Below are positions 33,532 to 46,400 of a stretch of DNA of 64,000 bases, in pieces. This stretch comes from Cyanophora paradoxa (taxonomy: Eukaryota; Glaucocystophyceae; Cyanophorales; Cyanophoraceae). The stretch is taken from contig QPMI01000206.1 in NCBI GenBank assembly GCA_004431415.1, positions 62,001-126,000 of the forward strand, given 5' to 3'. Within the stretch, counting starts at the first letter, position 1; every line of letters starts with the position of its first letter. Both the position numbers and the translations under genes were made by a program. Below the pieces are notes generated by a model, which had not been told where the DNA came from, ran no database searches, and saw only the letters and a program-made list of their open reading frames with translations.

Positions 33532-34478
33532 CGACGAACCAAACGTTCTACCGTCTTCTACGCTATATGTTTATTCTACGCTATAGCTAGGCTACTGCAC
33601 TCGACGTCGGACGGTCCGATCACGCGTACGCGTACGCCGCCACAAGCTTAAGCCTTGAAGCATGCAGGGCGTTGCAGGCCGGGCGGCTAGCGCTGCCGCA
33701 TGCGCTGGTCACTGCATGGCCGGGATGATATCGATGGCCCAGTACGTACGCGTGGTCAGTGGTCACGCAGCTGCAGCCTGACACAGGCCTTGCAGCCGGC
33801 CTGTATTATCCTGTATCCCCTACTTCTCCCGCCCCAGAATACGGGCCCAGCCGCTTGTGTACCCCACTGTACATCCAGCCCGTGAATAGGCAAATAGGGT
33901 TCAAGTGCCGTGCTGTTCTCGTTATCCTGAACCCCCCTTAGGGCCTTCGCCGAGTCGTGTCGTGAGGCTTAAATTTGTCGGTAGGCCTCGAGGAACTTGG
34001 CGTTTCTTGCGCAAACTTTCATGCATGCCATGATGCAGGCTGACATGCAGCTGCAGGTTTCAGCTGCAGCTGGTCGGCCGGATATCGATGGATGCGCAAC
34101 CTACTAGCCTAGTATACGTACTGCTATTAGTCTAGTAGGCGCGGGAGCGCTGAATTCGAAGCTAGCACCGTCGCACCGTACCGTGGCACGGTACACGTAC
34201 ATGTGTGCAACTGCCGCAGTGCCGCAGTACTCTATCGCTTGCGCGCGCGCGCGCGCGCTCCGTTCACGATCATCACAGCGGATAGCGTACTACGGTAGCA
34301 TCGACGAGCGCGGCATCCTCGGCGCAACAAGCGCAGAGTAGCCTAGTAGACTCAGGCTAGTAAGATCCAGCGCGCAAGGCGTTCGGCGGGCGTTTGGGCC
34401 CGGGGACTGTCAGCAGCCACCGTGGAGCAGGCGTCTCAGTCGGCGCTGCGCCCGGAGAGCGGCGCCCGCCGCGCGGGA
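33532..34478. other. Intergenic, palindrome-rich
   Basis: About 0.95 kb with no supported gene. It is rich in ACGCGT, GCATGC, GCTGCAGC and TACGTA words and has an alternating GC tract at 34238-34258. It probably contains the promoter of the hybrid kinase gene. Confidence 0.5.
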
Positions 34479-37400
34479 ATGGGCCCGGCGTCGCCGGCGC
34501 GAGGACCGATGGCGGCCGGGAACCCCGTCCCGCCTCTCGCCTGCGGCTGCGACGCGCAGGGCGACCTCGCCTGTAACGTGCCTCACACGTTGGAGCAGTG
34601 CGCCCCCGCCGCCGCCCCCGCCGCCTCCGCGCGACTGTTGATCGATTCGCAAATGTCAGTCTGCCACTGCCGCTGCCCCTGCCGGCGTTCCTGGTGCTCG
34701 CGGAGGCGCTGGCGGAGCGCGTCTTCGCGTTCCACGACGGCGACCACCGCAGCCTGCTCCTCTCGGCCCTCCGGGTGCGCGGCCCGGCCCGCCGCGCGCG
34801 CGCGCCGCGCGCCGGCGGCGCCGCTCACGCGCCGCAGCCGTGGAACGTGAGCGTACGCTTCACGCGGGGAGGAGAAGGTGCGCCGCTGCGCCGCGGCCGC
34901 GTCCTTGCCTGGCTGACGGGCGCCGCGCGCGGCTCGCGGCGCAGGGGCGGAAGTGGTTCTCAACGATCACTCGGTCGGGGGCAACGCCGTCGCCCCGTCG
35001 CCGCGGAGGGCGGCGCCCGAGCTCGAGGCGTTCAGCTACACGGCGCCGGAGCTGACGGGGCGCGTCGGCAGCTTGGACGGTGCGCCGGCCCAGCCCGGCC
35101 GGCCTCCTCCTTCGGGGCTCCCGCCTCCGCTGAGCGGGCGGGCGGCAGGCGCCGACGAGCGCTCCGACCTGTACCTCCTCGGCATCCTCCTCTACGGTCC
35201 GCGCGCGCCCCGCGAGCCCGCGCCCCGCCCCGCCCCGCCTGCCGCGCCGGCGAGCGCCGCCGCCGCAGAGTGCGCGACGGGGCGGCGGCCCTTCACGGGT
35301 TCGACCCCGATCGAGCTCATCCACGCGCACCTCGCCAAGCGGTGCGCCCCGGATCGAATCCGAGAGGGGCTGCCCGCCCTCCCCGCCCCTCACGGCCCGC
35401 AGCCCGACGCGCGTGACTCACCTCAACACGGCGTACCCCGAGGTCGTCGGCGCCGTCATCGAGGCGAGCCGGCCCCCCCCGCCCCATCCCCCCCTTTCCT
35501 CGCCCGAGCGGCGCGGCGCAGCGGCTGCTGGCGAAGACGCCGCGGGACCGCTACCAGTCCGCCTACGGCCTCCTGCAGGACCTGACCAGGCGCGCGCCCC
35601 CGCATCCCGCCCCCTCCGCGCCTCGGGCGACGGGCGCGCCGGGCAGGTGCCGGGAGCTGCTGAAGGCGGAGGGGACGGTGCCGGGCTTCGTGCTGGGGAG
35701 CAACGACCCGAGCGCGCGCCTCGTCCTCCCCGAGGCCCCCTGCGGCCGCTCCGACGACGTCCAGCGCGCCCTCGACGCCTGCCGCCGCGTCAAGGTCTCC
35801 CCGCCCCCGCCCGAGCGCCGGCGCTGCCGCCTCGAAGAAGAAGAGGAAGAAGCGGCGCCGACGCCGCCCCGCAGGAGTCGCGCCGGCCGGCCCTCGTCGT
35901 CGTCTCGGGGCCCCCGTGCGCCCGCCCCCGCCCCGCCCTCCCCCGCCTCCGCCCTCCGAGCCTCGGGTGCGGGGGCAGGGGGGCGGGGAAGACTTTCACG
36001 GTGCGGGAGATCGGGCGGCGGGCGGAGGCGGCGGGCCTGGCCTCGCGCTTCCTCGCCGGCAAGGTGGACCAGTACAACCGGGTGCCCTTCGCGATGTGGT
36101 TCCGGGCGCTGGGCGACCTCGTCTGCCAGCTCCTCGCCGCCCCGACCGCCGAGGTCGGCCGCTGGCGCGCCGCCCTCCTCGCCGCCCTCCAGGCCCGCCC
36201 GCCCTCTCCGCCCCGCCCCGCCCTGCAGCCCTCTCCGCTTAGGCCGCGCGCAGGGCAACGCGCGGCTGCTGGTGGACGTCGTTCCGGCCGCCAAGCTCCT
36301 CCTCGGCTCCGTCCGCCCGCCCCGCCCCGCCCCGCCCCTCCGCCTCGCTCTCCGTCCCCGCCCTTGAGCGTTCGGGGGCGCAGGGCCTGGCGCCCCTCCC
36401 CGAGGTCTCCCCCGCCGAGTCCCAGGCCTGCCCCCGCCCGCCTCCGCCTCCGCCGCCCCCGCTGAGGTTTGTTTCGCGGGGCAGGCGCGGCTGCGGGCGT
36501 GCTTCACGGAGCTGCTGCGGGTCGTCGCCGGGCCCGCGGGCCCCCCCCTCGTCGTCCTCCTCGACGACTGCCAGGCCCGCCCCGCCCCGCCCCCGCCTCG
36601 CCCCCCGCCTCGTCCTCCCTGACACTCGGCCTCCTCCCCCCAGTGGGTGGAGCGGGAGACGATCGCGCTGGCGGAGCACGTGCTCGCCTCCGACCTCCCC
36701 GTCCTCCTCTGCGTCACCTACCGGTCCGCTGGGGCGGGGCGAGGCGGGGCCCGTCGGGCCGCCGCCTGAGCCGGCCGGGGGGCTCCTGCAGCTCGTGCGA
36801 GGTGGGGGAGGGCCACATCGCGGCGGAATTCGTGCAGCGCGCCACCCGCTCCGTCCCCGTCGAGACCCTCCCCGTCCGCCCCCGCCCCCCATCCCTCTTC
36901 CCCTTCGCCCCTTTTCTGACGGCGGGGCAGCTGGAGCCGATGGACCTGAGCGACGCGCGCGAGCTCGTCGTCACCGCCGTGCGCCCCCCCTCGGCCCCGC
37001 CCCGTGCCCTCTCTAGATCCCCGAGGACACGCTGAGGCCGTGGCTCGGGGCCGCAGCTGAAGGTGCCGAACGACGAGGCGGTGGCGCGCCTCGCCGCCGC
37101 CCTCCTGCGCAAGTCCTCCGGCAACCCCCTCCACACCGTGCGCACGCCCCCGGCCCCGCCTTCGAGGAAGACAGACAAGGATAGAAGCTAGAAGCTAGAG
37201 ACCCCTGCCGCTGCTGTCGGACCCGTCCTCACGGGGGGCCTCTGCAGCTGCAATTCCTGCGGATCCTGTACGAGCGGCGCGTGCTCCGCTTTAACCACCC
37301 GCTGGGGCGCTGGAGCTGGGACCAGGCCGCCGTCGACGCCATCCAGGAGGCCCGCTCCGCTCCGCTTCGCTTTGCGCCTCGCCGCCCCTTCCTCTCTCTC

Positions 37401-40400
37401 TCTTCTGAGGCGGCTCGTCCGCAGGGCGACACGGTAGCGGAGATGGTGGCCCTCAGCATCCTCGCCCTGCCCCCCGACACCCAGCACGCCCTCCGGGCCC
37501 GCCCCCGCCCCTTCCCTCCTTGAGTGCTGTCTTGTTGTTCTCTCTGACGCGGCGCGGGGCGGCAGGTGGCGAGCTGCTGCGGGTCGACCTTCGACGTCGC
37601 CATGCTCTCCACCATCATCGGGGCCCCCGAGGAGGCCCGCCCCCGCCCCCGCCCCCCAGCCTTAGAGATCGCCTCGCGCATGCGCAGCCGCATCGCCCCT
37701 CTCACGCCCCGCGCAGGAGATCACACGGGCCGTGCAGCCGGCGCTCCTCGCCGGCCTCATCGTCGGCCAGGCCCGCCCCGCCCCGCCCCGCCCTCCGCCC
37801 CCCGCTCCCCGGGCTCGCTCGCTCGGGTCTGACGGGGCGGGCGGGCAGGAGCGGGCGGGCGGGGTGGAGGGCCCGGGGGCGGCGGCGCGGGGCGCGCTGG
37901 CGCTCCCCTCGGGCTCGGCGTGCGCGATGGGCGTCCCCGCCTTCCTCTCCTTCCACCACGACAAGATCCAGCAGGTGGAGGAAGAGGGCGAGGGAGATGG
38001 GAAGGGAGGGCTAGAGAAGCACAGGGCACGCATCGGTCGCCACCGGAACTTGAAGCCTCGAACCAACGAGCCGAGGAATAAAGAACCCGAATAGCTCGTG
38101 GGGCGCTCTAATTGCACAACGAGCGCCACGAACAAAGGGCCATCGAATAGAGGCTGACGTTCACCGGCCGCGGCCGGCTGCAGGCGGCGCACGACACGAT
38201 CGAGGAGGGGGAGAAGGCGGCGCTCTGCTTCCGCGCCGGCATGCTCCTCCGCGCCGCCATGCCCAACCCGTCCGCCCCTCAGCTTTCCGTTTCTTTCCTC
38301 CCGCGAGGGCCATCGAGCGTTCCGCGGGCAGGGCGGAGGCGGAGAACCTGTACGAGGTGGCGAACCTGCTGAACACGTCGCTGGCGGCGCCGCCGGCGGC
38401 CGCCGGCCGGCACGACTTCCTCGCCATCGCCCGCCTCGACCTCCTCGCCGCCCGCCGCGCCCGCAGGTGCCCAGAAGACCGCTTGGAAGAGGCTCCCTGC
38501 CCCTCCTCGTCCTCATCCTCACCCTCCTCCGCCGCAGCTGCACGGCGTTCGCGCGGGGCGGGGAGTACGCGCTGGCAGGCCTGCGGGCGATCTCGCTCGC
38601 GGGGACGGGCACCCGCCCCGAGATCGAGAGCGAGGGCGGCGGCGCCGCCGAGCGCTGCGCCTGCCGGTGCCCGCCCCGCCGCCCCGCCGCCGCCCCGCCC
38701 CTGCCCTCTGCGCTGCCCGTGAGCGGGTCGCCTGGGCAGGGGCACGGAGGCGGGGTGCACGGCGCCGCCGCACGTGCCAGGACCCCGCGAGCTCGAGTTC
38801 TGCCTCGTGGTTCGCCCCCGGCCCCGGCCCCGGCCCCGGCCCCCGCCCCGAGGGCCTAGGATTTAGATGGCCCGCCCGGCGGCCTTGGTCGCCGTCGCCG
38901 GCTTCCCGCCGCCGGCCCGCGGCTGACGCCGCTCCTCCGTGCGCCCCCCTCAGATGATCCTGGCGGAGTGCGAGTACCTGTCGGGGGACTACGCCGGCGC
39001 CGAGTCCCGCTTCCCCTCCGCCTGGCGCCTCGCCACCGTGCGCCCCGCTGGGCCCGGGGGCGCGCCTTGTCCCCGCCCCCGCCTGACGGGCCGGCGGCCG
39101 GGCGGGCAGTGCGCGGCGGAGCGGCTCTCGGTCTACCGCCTCGAGATCGCGTTCCTCTCCACGCGCGGCCAGTTCCGCAGGAGCCTCGAGGCGCGCCTCC
39201 CCGCCCCGCCCCAGGGCCGGGCGGAGGACGCCCGGATGGGGCCGAGCCGAGCTGAGGCGGGCCGAGCGCAGGTGGGGCTCGTCTGCATGCGCTCCCTCTG
39301 GGACGTCGACCTTTCCCTCGGTGCCCGCCCGCCCGCCCGCCGGCCCGCCTCGCTCCACCCTCCAACGCCTTTCCCCTTCGCCAGACGCGACGTTCGACCT
39401 CTTCCTGGCGGAGATGGACGACGTCGTCGCCGCCCTCGACGCCGCCCGCCCCGACCGCGTCCGCCCCGCCCCGCCCCGCCCCGCGCGCACCTCTCCCGGC
39501 CGGGCGCCTCACCGCCCCGGGCGCCGCGCAGGGGGGCGCCTTCAAGCCCTCGGACCTCGTCGACGTCTTCTCGGCCCTCCCGCCCTGCACCGACCGCCGT
39601 CCGCCCCCAGCGCGCCCTGCCTGCGATCTCTGCTGAACGTGCGCAGGGATGCTGGAGCTGATGCAGGTGGGGGCCGAGGCGGCCCTCTCGGCCGTCTACG
39701 GCGAGTGCCCCGCCCTCTTCGGCCTCATCCCCGCCCGGTCCGCCCGCCCCCGTCGGGTCTGATTTGATGGGAGGGCCCGGGAAGCCGACGCGGGGCTTAA
39801 TCTGGAGCGCAAGCTTACATATATTATTACTTATAACCTGATGTTCTATTATTTGATAAAGCTTTAAAAGCTGACGCGGGGCGGGCAGGTGCCTGAAGCT
39901 GAGCCTGGAGCACGGGCGGGCGCCGGAGACGGCGCTGCTGGCGGGCGTGCTCGGGCACGTCTGCGCCGCCACGGACGCCACCCTCCGCTACAGGTGCCAG
40001 CAGCGCGCACGGCGCCCGGGCGCCCGGCGCCGGCGCCCTCTGAGCCCGGCCGGCAGCCTGCCGCTGGCGACGGTGGCGGCGCGCTTCGGGGACCACGGCG
40101 ACCTCGCCCTCCGCGCCAAGGTCCCGCCTCTCCCACCCCGCCCCTCCGCCCCTCCCGCCCTCCGCTCAGCGCCGCCTGGCCGCAGTCGCTGGTGTGGCGC
40201 TGCTGCTCCTCGATCTGGGCGGAGAGCTTCGTCGAGTCCCTCGGGGTGCCCAAGCCATGCCTCCGCCCTAGCCCAGCTTAAGCCTCTGACGCTGGTCCTC
40301 CTCGGGCAGTACGCGGAGGCGAGCTTCCGGGCGTCGATGCAGCTCGGCGACCTCGTCTGCGCCTGTCCGCCCCGCCCGCCCCGCCCCCGCCCCCGCCCCG

Positions 40401-43400
40401 CCCCCGCCCCCGCCCCGGCCCCGCCCCATGCTTAGAAGACCCGCCCCAATCCGCCCCCCTGCCGCCCTCTGGTTTAATACTCTAGACCCGCCTCCCCCTG
40501 CCGCCCACCCTGTTTCGGACGCGCCTCGCCCCGCTCGTGGACAGATCGAAGATCCGGTTTTTTTAGATCCCACTCCGCTCCCGCCCGCGCCCCTCTTTGA
40601 GAGAGAGCGCGCTGAGGGCTGAGGGGGCCCGGGGGGCGCAGGCCTGGCGACGATGTGCGCGCTGCTGGCCGCCCTCTGGGCCGGCGAGTCACTGCCCCTC
40701 CTCCACCGCCGCGGTCCGCGCGCCTCCCTCCTGGATAGCCTGATAGCCTGAGCCCGCCTCGCAGCGTCGGCGGTGCTGCAGTTCGTGCGGACGCGGCAGC
40801 CGACCTTCGTCGTCCTCTCCAGCGCCTGGGTCGCCTCCTCCCGCCTCCTCCAGGCCCGCCCCGCCCCCGCCCATCCAGCCTTCTCTCCACTCCGCCCTGA
40901 AGCCTCCTCGGCCGACGACGCAGACGGGCGTGGCGGGCGAGGGCGACGCCGGCCTGTCGCCCCTCGAGCTCGCCACCCCATCCGCCGACCTGGCCCCGGT
41001 GCCCCCGCCCCCGCCCCCGCCCCGCCCCCGCCCCGCCCCCGCCCCGCGCGGCGCAGGTGGTCTGAGCCTTCGTCTCGCCTCCCCCCCCCCCCCCTTCCCC
41101 CCCCCCCCAGGGCTCGGGGCTGGCGTGCGGGCGGCTGCGGCTGGACGCGGAGCGCTACCGCTCCGACGTCGCCTCCCTCCCCTGCTGGTGCCCCCGCCCT
41201 GCCCTGCCCCGCCCCGCCCCGCCCCGCCCGCCCCGCCCCCGTCCCCCGCCCCCCTCCGAGCCTCCCCTTTCAGGGCGAAGGGGATGTTCACGGCGAGCCT
41301 GGTGACGTACGCCCTCGCGATGGGCGATTACCTCGCGGTGCCGTGTACCCCCTCTTCACCTGACTTCCTTCGCCCCCGCCTGACATCTCTCTCTCTCTCT
41401 CTCCCCTTCAAAACAGGCGTGGCGGATCTACGAGGAGTTCGTGGGCCCGCACACCAACGTCGACATCCTCCTCCTCCGCGAGGGCTACTCCGCCTACCAG
41501 GTCCCTCCCCGGGCCCCAGCGCCCCTCTCGCCCCCCTCTTCCTCCTCCTCCTCCCCGCCGACTCTCTCCTTCCCCCCCAGGACACGCTCACGGCGCTGTC
41601 CATCGCCATCGGAACGGTGCGCGGCGGCCGCGCCGGCTCCCCCGGCCCCGCCTTCGCCCCCCGCCTCTTCTCTCTCTCTGAGTCCAGTCCCCGGCAGCGG
41701 CTCTCGCCGGGCCCCGGGACGGACTGCTTCGACGCGGAGGCGCCGCTCGGGGAGGGCGCGCGGGCGGCGCTCGTCGAGCGCCTCGCCGGCTACTGCGACA
41801 GCCTCGGCGTCTTCGCCGGCGTCGCCCCCCAGAACTACGCCTTCCGGTGCGCCGCCCCTCTCTGGGGAGCCCGGGGCGCAGCAGGCGCACGCGGCCCGCG
41901 CGTCGAGGGCTCAAAAGGGAAGGCTGCCCGCGCGCCCGCTGACGCGTGGGCAGGCACCTGCTGGTGCGGGCGGAGCTGGCGCGGGCGCGCGGGGAGACGG
42001 CGGGGGCGATGGAGGGGTACGAGCGCGCCGCCGACGCCGCCGAGGCCGCTGGCGTCCTCCACATCGCGTGCGCACCCGCCCGCCTGCCCCCGGACGCCCC
42101 CTCGCTCACCGGGCGCGCCCCGCGCCCCGCGCCGGGCAGGGCGCTGGCGTGCGAGCGGCTGGGGACGCTGGCGCTCGGCATGGGCCTCCGCCGCACCGCC
42201 GCCGGCCACCTCCGCGCCGCCGCCCGCGCCTTCGAGGCCCGCGGCGCTGCCCCGCCCCGCCCCGCCCCGGGCCGGCCTGACATCTGCTCGCCGGCAGGCG
42301 TGGGGCGCGCGCCCGCGGGCGGCGATGCTCCGGGCCATGGCGGCCGCCGCGCACGCCGCCCCCGACTGCGACTGCCGCGCGGGGCCCGCCGGCTCCGCCC
42401 CCGGCCCAGCGAGCCCCAGCGACGCCCGGTGCCCTTCAGCCCCCTCCCTGCCCCTCGCCCCGCCCGCGCGTCCGACTCGCGGCCCTCCCTCGCCCTGCCC
42501 CTCCGCGCAGCGCGGAGAGCTTTCCCCCGGTCGCCCTCATCCCCAACCCTCCTCCACGGTGCCGGGCCCCACCCCCGCCCGCCGCACGCCGGCCCGGGCG
42601 CGCCCTGACCCTGCTCCTCCCCCAGGAGACCAGCTCGGGCTCCGGGTCGCGCTCGAGAACCGTCAGCAAGGGCACCAGCGCCCGCGACGAGGAGCGCGAC
42701 CCGAGCCTGGTGCCCCCGGCCCGCACGCCCGGCCCAATCCCCGCCCGAGACGAGCGAGCCGCCGCCTGCGCAGCGGGCGCAGCCGGCGTCGGGGTCCGCT
42801 GCGGCGTCGGGGGCGACGACGACGGCGGGGGCGACGGGGCGGCGGGGCGGGGGCGACTCGGCGCGGGAAGCGGCACTGGAGCGCGGGGGTACGGAGCCCG
42901 AGAGCAACTCGGAGGGGGACACCCTCAACTGGCCCGCCCGCCCCCCCCGCCCCGCCCGCCCCGTCGCTGTCGCCCCTGACGCCCCTCCAGGGAGACGCTG
43001 GCGTTCGCGAGCCAGTGCATCTCCCGCGAGATCGAGATCGCAAAGGCGCGCGCGCGCCGCGCTGGGGCTGGCTGGGGTCGGCTGACCGGCCCGCTGAGCC
43101 CCGCCCTCAGGTGCTGGAGCAGCTGATGACGGTGCTCCTCGAGATCTCCGGCGGCGAGCGCGGCTTCCTCGTGCGGCCCCGCCCCCCGGGGCCCGCCCCC
43201 GCCCGCCCCCTCGATGGCGAGAAGTCTCGAAGAAGAGCCCGCCTAGCTTCCGGCGCCTCTGCGTGACGCGCCTGCGCGCCTGCGGCAGGTGCTGGAGAAG
43301 GACAACTCGGGGGCCCCCGAGCAGGGCGCCAAGCCGGGCTCCCGCGAGGTCCCCCCCGCCCCGTCCCCCCCCGCCCCCTTCCCCCCGCCCCGCCCCGCCC

Positions 43401-46400
43401 CGGCCGACCGCCCCGGCAGGGCGCGGAGTACCTGATCGAGGCGATGGGCGAGGTCGTCCAGACGTCGCAGCCGCCCCGCCCGTGCGCCCCGCCCCCGCCC
43501 GCGAGCGCCCGAGGAGCTCTCCCCCGCTGACGCCGCGCCCGCCGGGGCGCCGCAGGGGGGCCAACGCCTCCCTCCGCATCGACGTCCTCCAGGTACCCCC
43601 CTCCCCGCTCGCCCGCCCCACCCCCTCACGCCCTCCCTTGGCAGGGCCTGCCGCTCGCGGAGTGCGGGGAGCTGCTGTGCGTGCGGGCCGTGGACTGGGC
43701 GGTCGCCACGGAGGCCACCGCCCTCCTCCAGGACTGCTCCCGCAGGGCACGCACGCTTGCTCCCCCAGCTCCCCCTAGCTAGTGGATAGGGACAGCCCCT
43801 CGAGCCGCCGGCGCCGCGCAGGAGGAGAACTACGGGATCGTGGCGGGGGACGCGTACGTGGAGCGGGCCGGCGTCAAGTCCCTCCTCGCCTTCCCCGTCA
43901 TGCACCAGGCCCGCGCCATCGGTGCGCCGCCCTAGCTCTCCGCTCTCCCCTCCTTTCCTTTCTTGATCTGGGCAGGGTGCGTGTACCTGGAGAACCGGCT
44001 TCTGCGGGGGGCCTTCCCCCCCGCCTCCATCGACATGCTCCGCATCCTCTCCTCCCAGATGGCCATCTCCGTACCCCCCGCCCCCCGCCCCGCCCCGCCC
44101 CGCCCCGGCCGACGCCTGTGGCCTCAGATCGTGAACGCGCGGCTGTACGAGCGGCTGCGGAAGAGCTGCGCCGAGCACGCCGCCGTCCTCGGTGCCCCCC
44201 CGCCAGCCCCCTCCCCGCTTCCCCTCCCTCGCCGACGCGCGCCGGCGGGGCAGCGAACGCGCACGACTCGATCGTGATCGTGGACGAGGCCGGGCGCATC
44301 GTCGCCGCCAACCCCGCCAGCGAGGTACCCCCGCCCCGCCCCGCCCCGCCCGAGTGAACGTTCGCCCCGCCCCGTTCGACCCCGCCCCGCGCAGCGCCTG
44401 TGGGACCAGAGCTGCGACGAGCTCGCCGGCCGCGTCCGCCCCGCCCCCCCGCCCCGCCCGCCCTTCCTCGCTGTCCCTCTCGAAGCCCCTGACCGCCCCG
44501 CCCGGCAGCGGCTGGAGGAGCTGCTGAGCCTGACGGGCCCCCAGGAGCAGCAGGAGGAGGCCCGGCGCCAGCCCAGCCAGGTGCCCCAGCCCAGCCCCCA
44601 GCCTGAAGCCTGTTTGTTTAGAGAGGTCTGACGGGGGCGCGCCCCTCCCCGCCCGGCAGGACGAGCCGGAGCGGGAGGAGGGGCCCGAGGAGGAGCGGGG
44701 CCCGCTGCGGAGCCCCCTCGAGCAGCTGCTCGGGCCCTCGTCGCGCCCCACCCCCGCCGCCCTCGGCAAGGCTCGCCGCCCCGCCCCGCCCCGCCCCGCC
44801 CCGCCAGCCTTGGGGTCGAGCGCCGCCCGCGCGCAGATCTGGAACGGGTTCGGGCTGTGCGCCCGGGGCCGCGTCGAGGTCGAGGTCTGCTTCACGGCGC
44901 TCGAGGAGGAGGCCGGCGCCTCGGACCGCGGCGACTCGGGGCGCTCCTCGCCCAGGTGCGGAACAGAGACAAGGAGACTAGAAGCAGTCTAGACTAGAGC
45001 CAGGCCCCGGGGCTGACGCGGGGCCGGCGGGGGGCGGGCAGCTCGTCGGGGGCGGCGATCGCGTCGCTGGCGCCGCCGGCGGGGCCCGGGCCCGGGGGCG
45101 TGCGGCGGCCCTCCTCCTCCGCCCTCGACTCCAAGCGCTACGCCGTCTTCGTCGTCCGCACGCCCCCGCCCCTGCGCGGACGCGTCTGAGCGCCGCGCAG
45201 CGCGACATCAGCGCGCGGCTGCAGGCGGAGCGCCGCCTCCAGCAGATCCACCGCCGCTGGTGCCCCGCCCCGCCCCGCCGCCCCTCCCGCAGGGCCCCGC
45301 CTCACCCGCCCCGCCCGCCCCGCCGCGCAGGTTCTGCATGATGACGCACGACCTGCGCACCCCGCTCAACGGCATCCTCGGCATGTACGAGCTCCTCTCC
45401 GACACCAAGCTCTCCCTCGAGCAGCGCGAGTCCGCCCGCCCCGCCCCTCCCGCGCCCCGCCCCGCCCCCGCCCCGCCCCTCACGCGGCGGGGGCGGCAGG
45501 TACGTGCGGCAGATCGGGGCCTCGGCGGACGTCCTCCTCTCCCTCATGGACGACGCGCGCCCCGCCCCTCGCCCCCTCCTCCTGAGGGAGTCGCTTTCTA
45601 ATCGCTGCGCCTCAGATCCTGGAGTACTCGCGGCTGGAGGAGGGGGTCGCCGAGGCGCGCCCCGCCCCCTTCGACCTCCTCGAGTGCCTCGAGGGTCCGC
45701 CCGCGCCCGCCCGCCCTCGCCCCCCCTCGCCCTCGAGCTCTGCCTCACCGCGCCGCGAACCCGCCCGCAGAGACGGTCTCCATGGTGGCCATCAGCGCCC
45801 GCAGCAAGGAGATCGGTGCGCTCGCTCGGGTGGGAGGAGGCGGGGCGCCGCCTCGTCGAAACTGAGGCGGGCGCGCGGGGCAGACCTGCTGCTGCTGCTG
45901 CCGCCGGACCTGCCGACGCGCGTCGTCGGCGAGAGCGTCCGCTTCCGCCGCGTCGTCATGAAGTCCGCCACCCCGCCCGCCCGCCTGCCCCCCACCCTTG
46001 GGATCTCCGCTGATCGGGCCGCGCCCCCGCCCGCCCCGCCCCGTCCCGCCCGCGTCCCCGCAGCTACCTCTCCAACGCGGTATGCGCTACCTGCCGCGTC
46101 CCAGCGCTGCTGTGACTCACCCATCTACCCCCCCCCCCCAACTTCGTTCGCACAGGTGAAGTTCACGCAGGAGCGCGGCCGCGTCGAGCTCCGCGTCTCC
46201 GCCACCCCCGAGGCAGCCCCCGGCCCTCCCCTCCCCAGACTCTTGCCCTTCTCTTTCTCTGAGGCGCGGGGCAGGGCCCCGGCCGGGCGCGCTTCCGCGT
46301 GACCGTCAAAGACAACGGCATCGGCATCCCGAAGGGTGCGGCCCTCTGCTATAGGATTTACATCCTAGTATCCCCTCGCAGCTTCTTAGTATCCCACTCT

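Noticed and set aside
40930-43266. Single 778-codon plus-strand ORF
   Set aside because: It runs through several introns of the hybrid kinase. Only parts are in the true frame; the Pro-rich stretches are intron sequence.
41588-43750. 720-codon minus-strand ORF opposite the hybrid kinase
   Set aside because: It is antisense to well-supported kinase exons and has Arg/Gly/Ala-rich composition without any motif.
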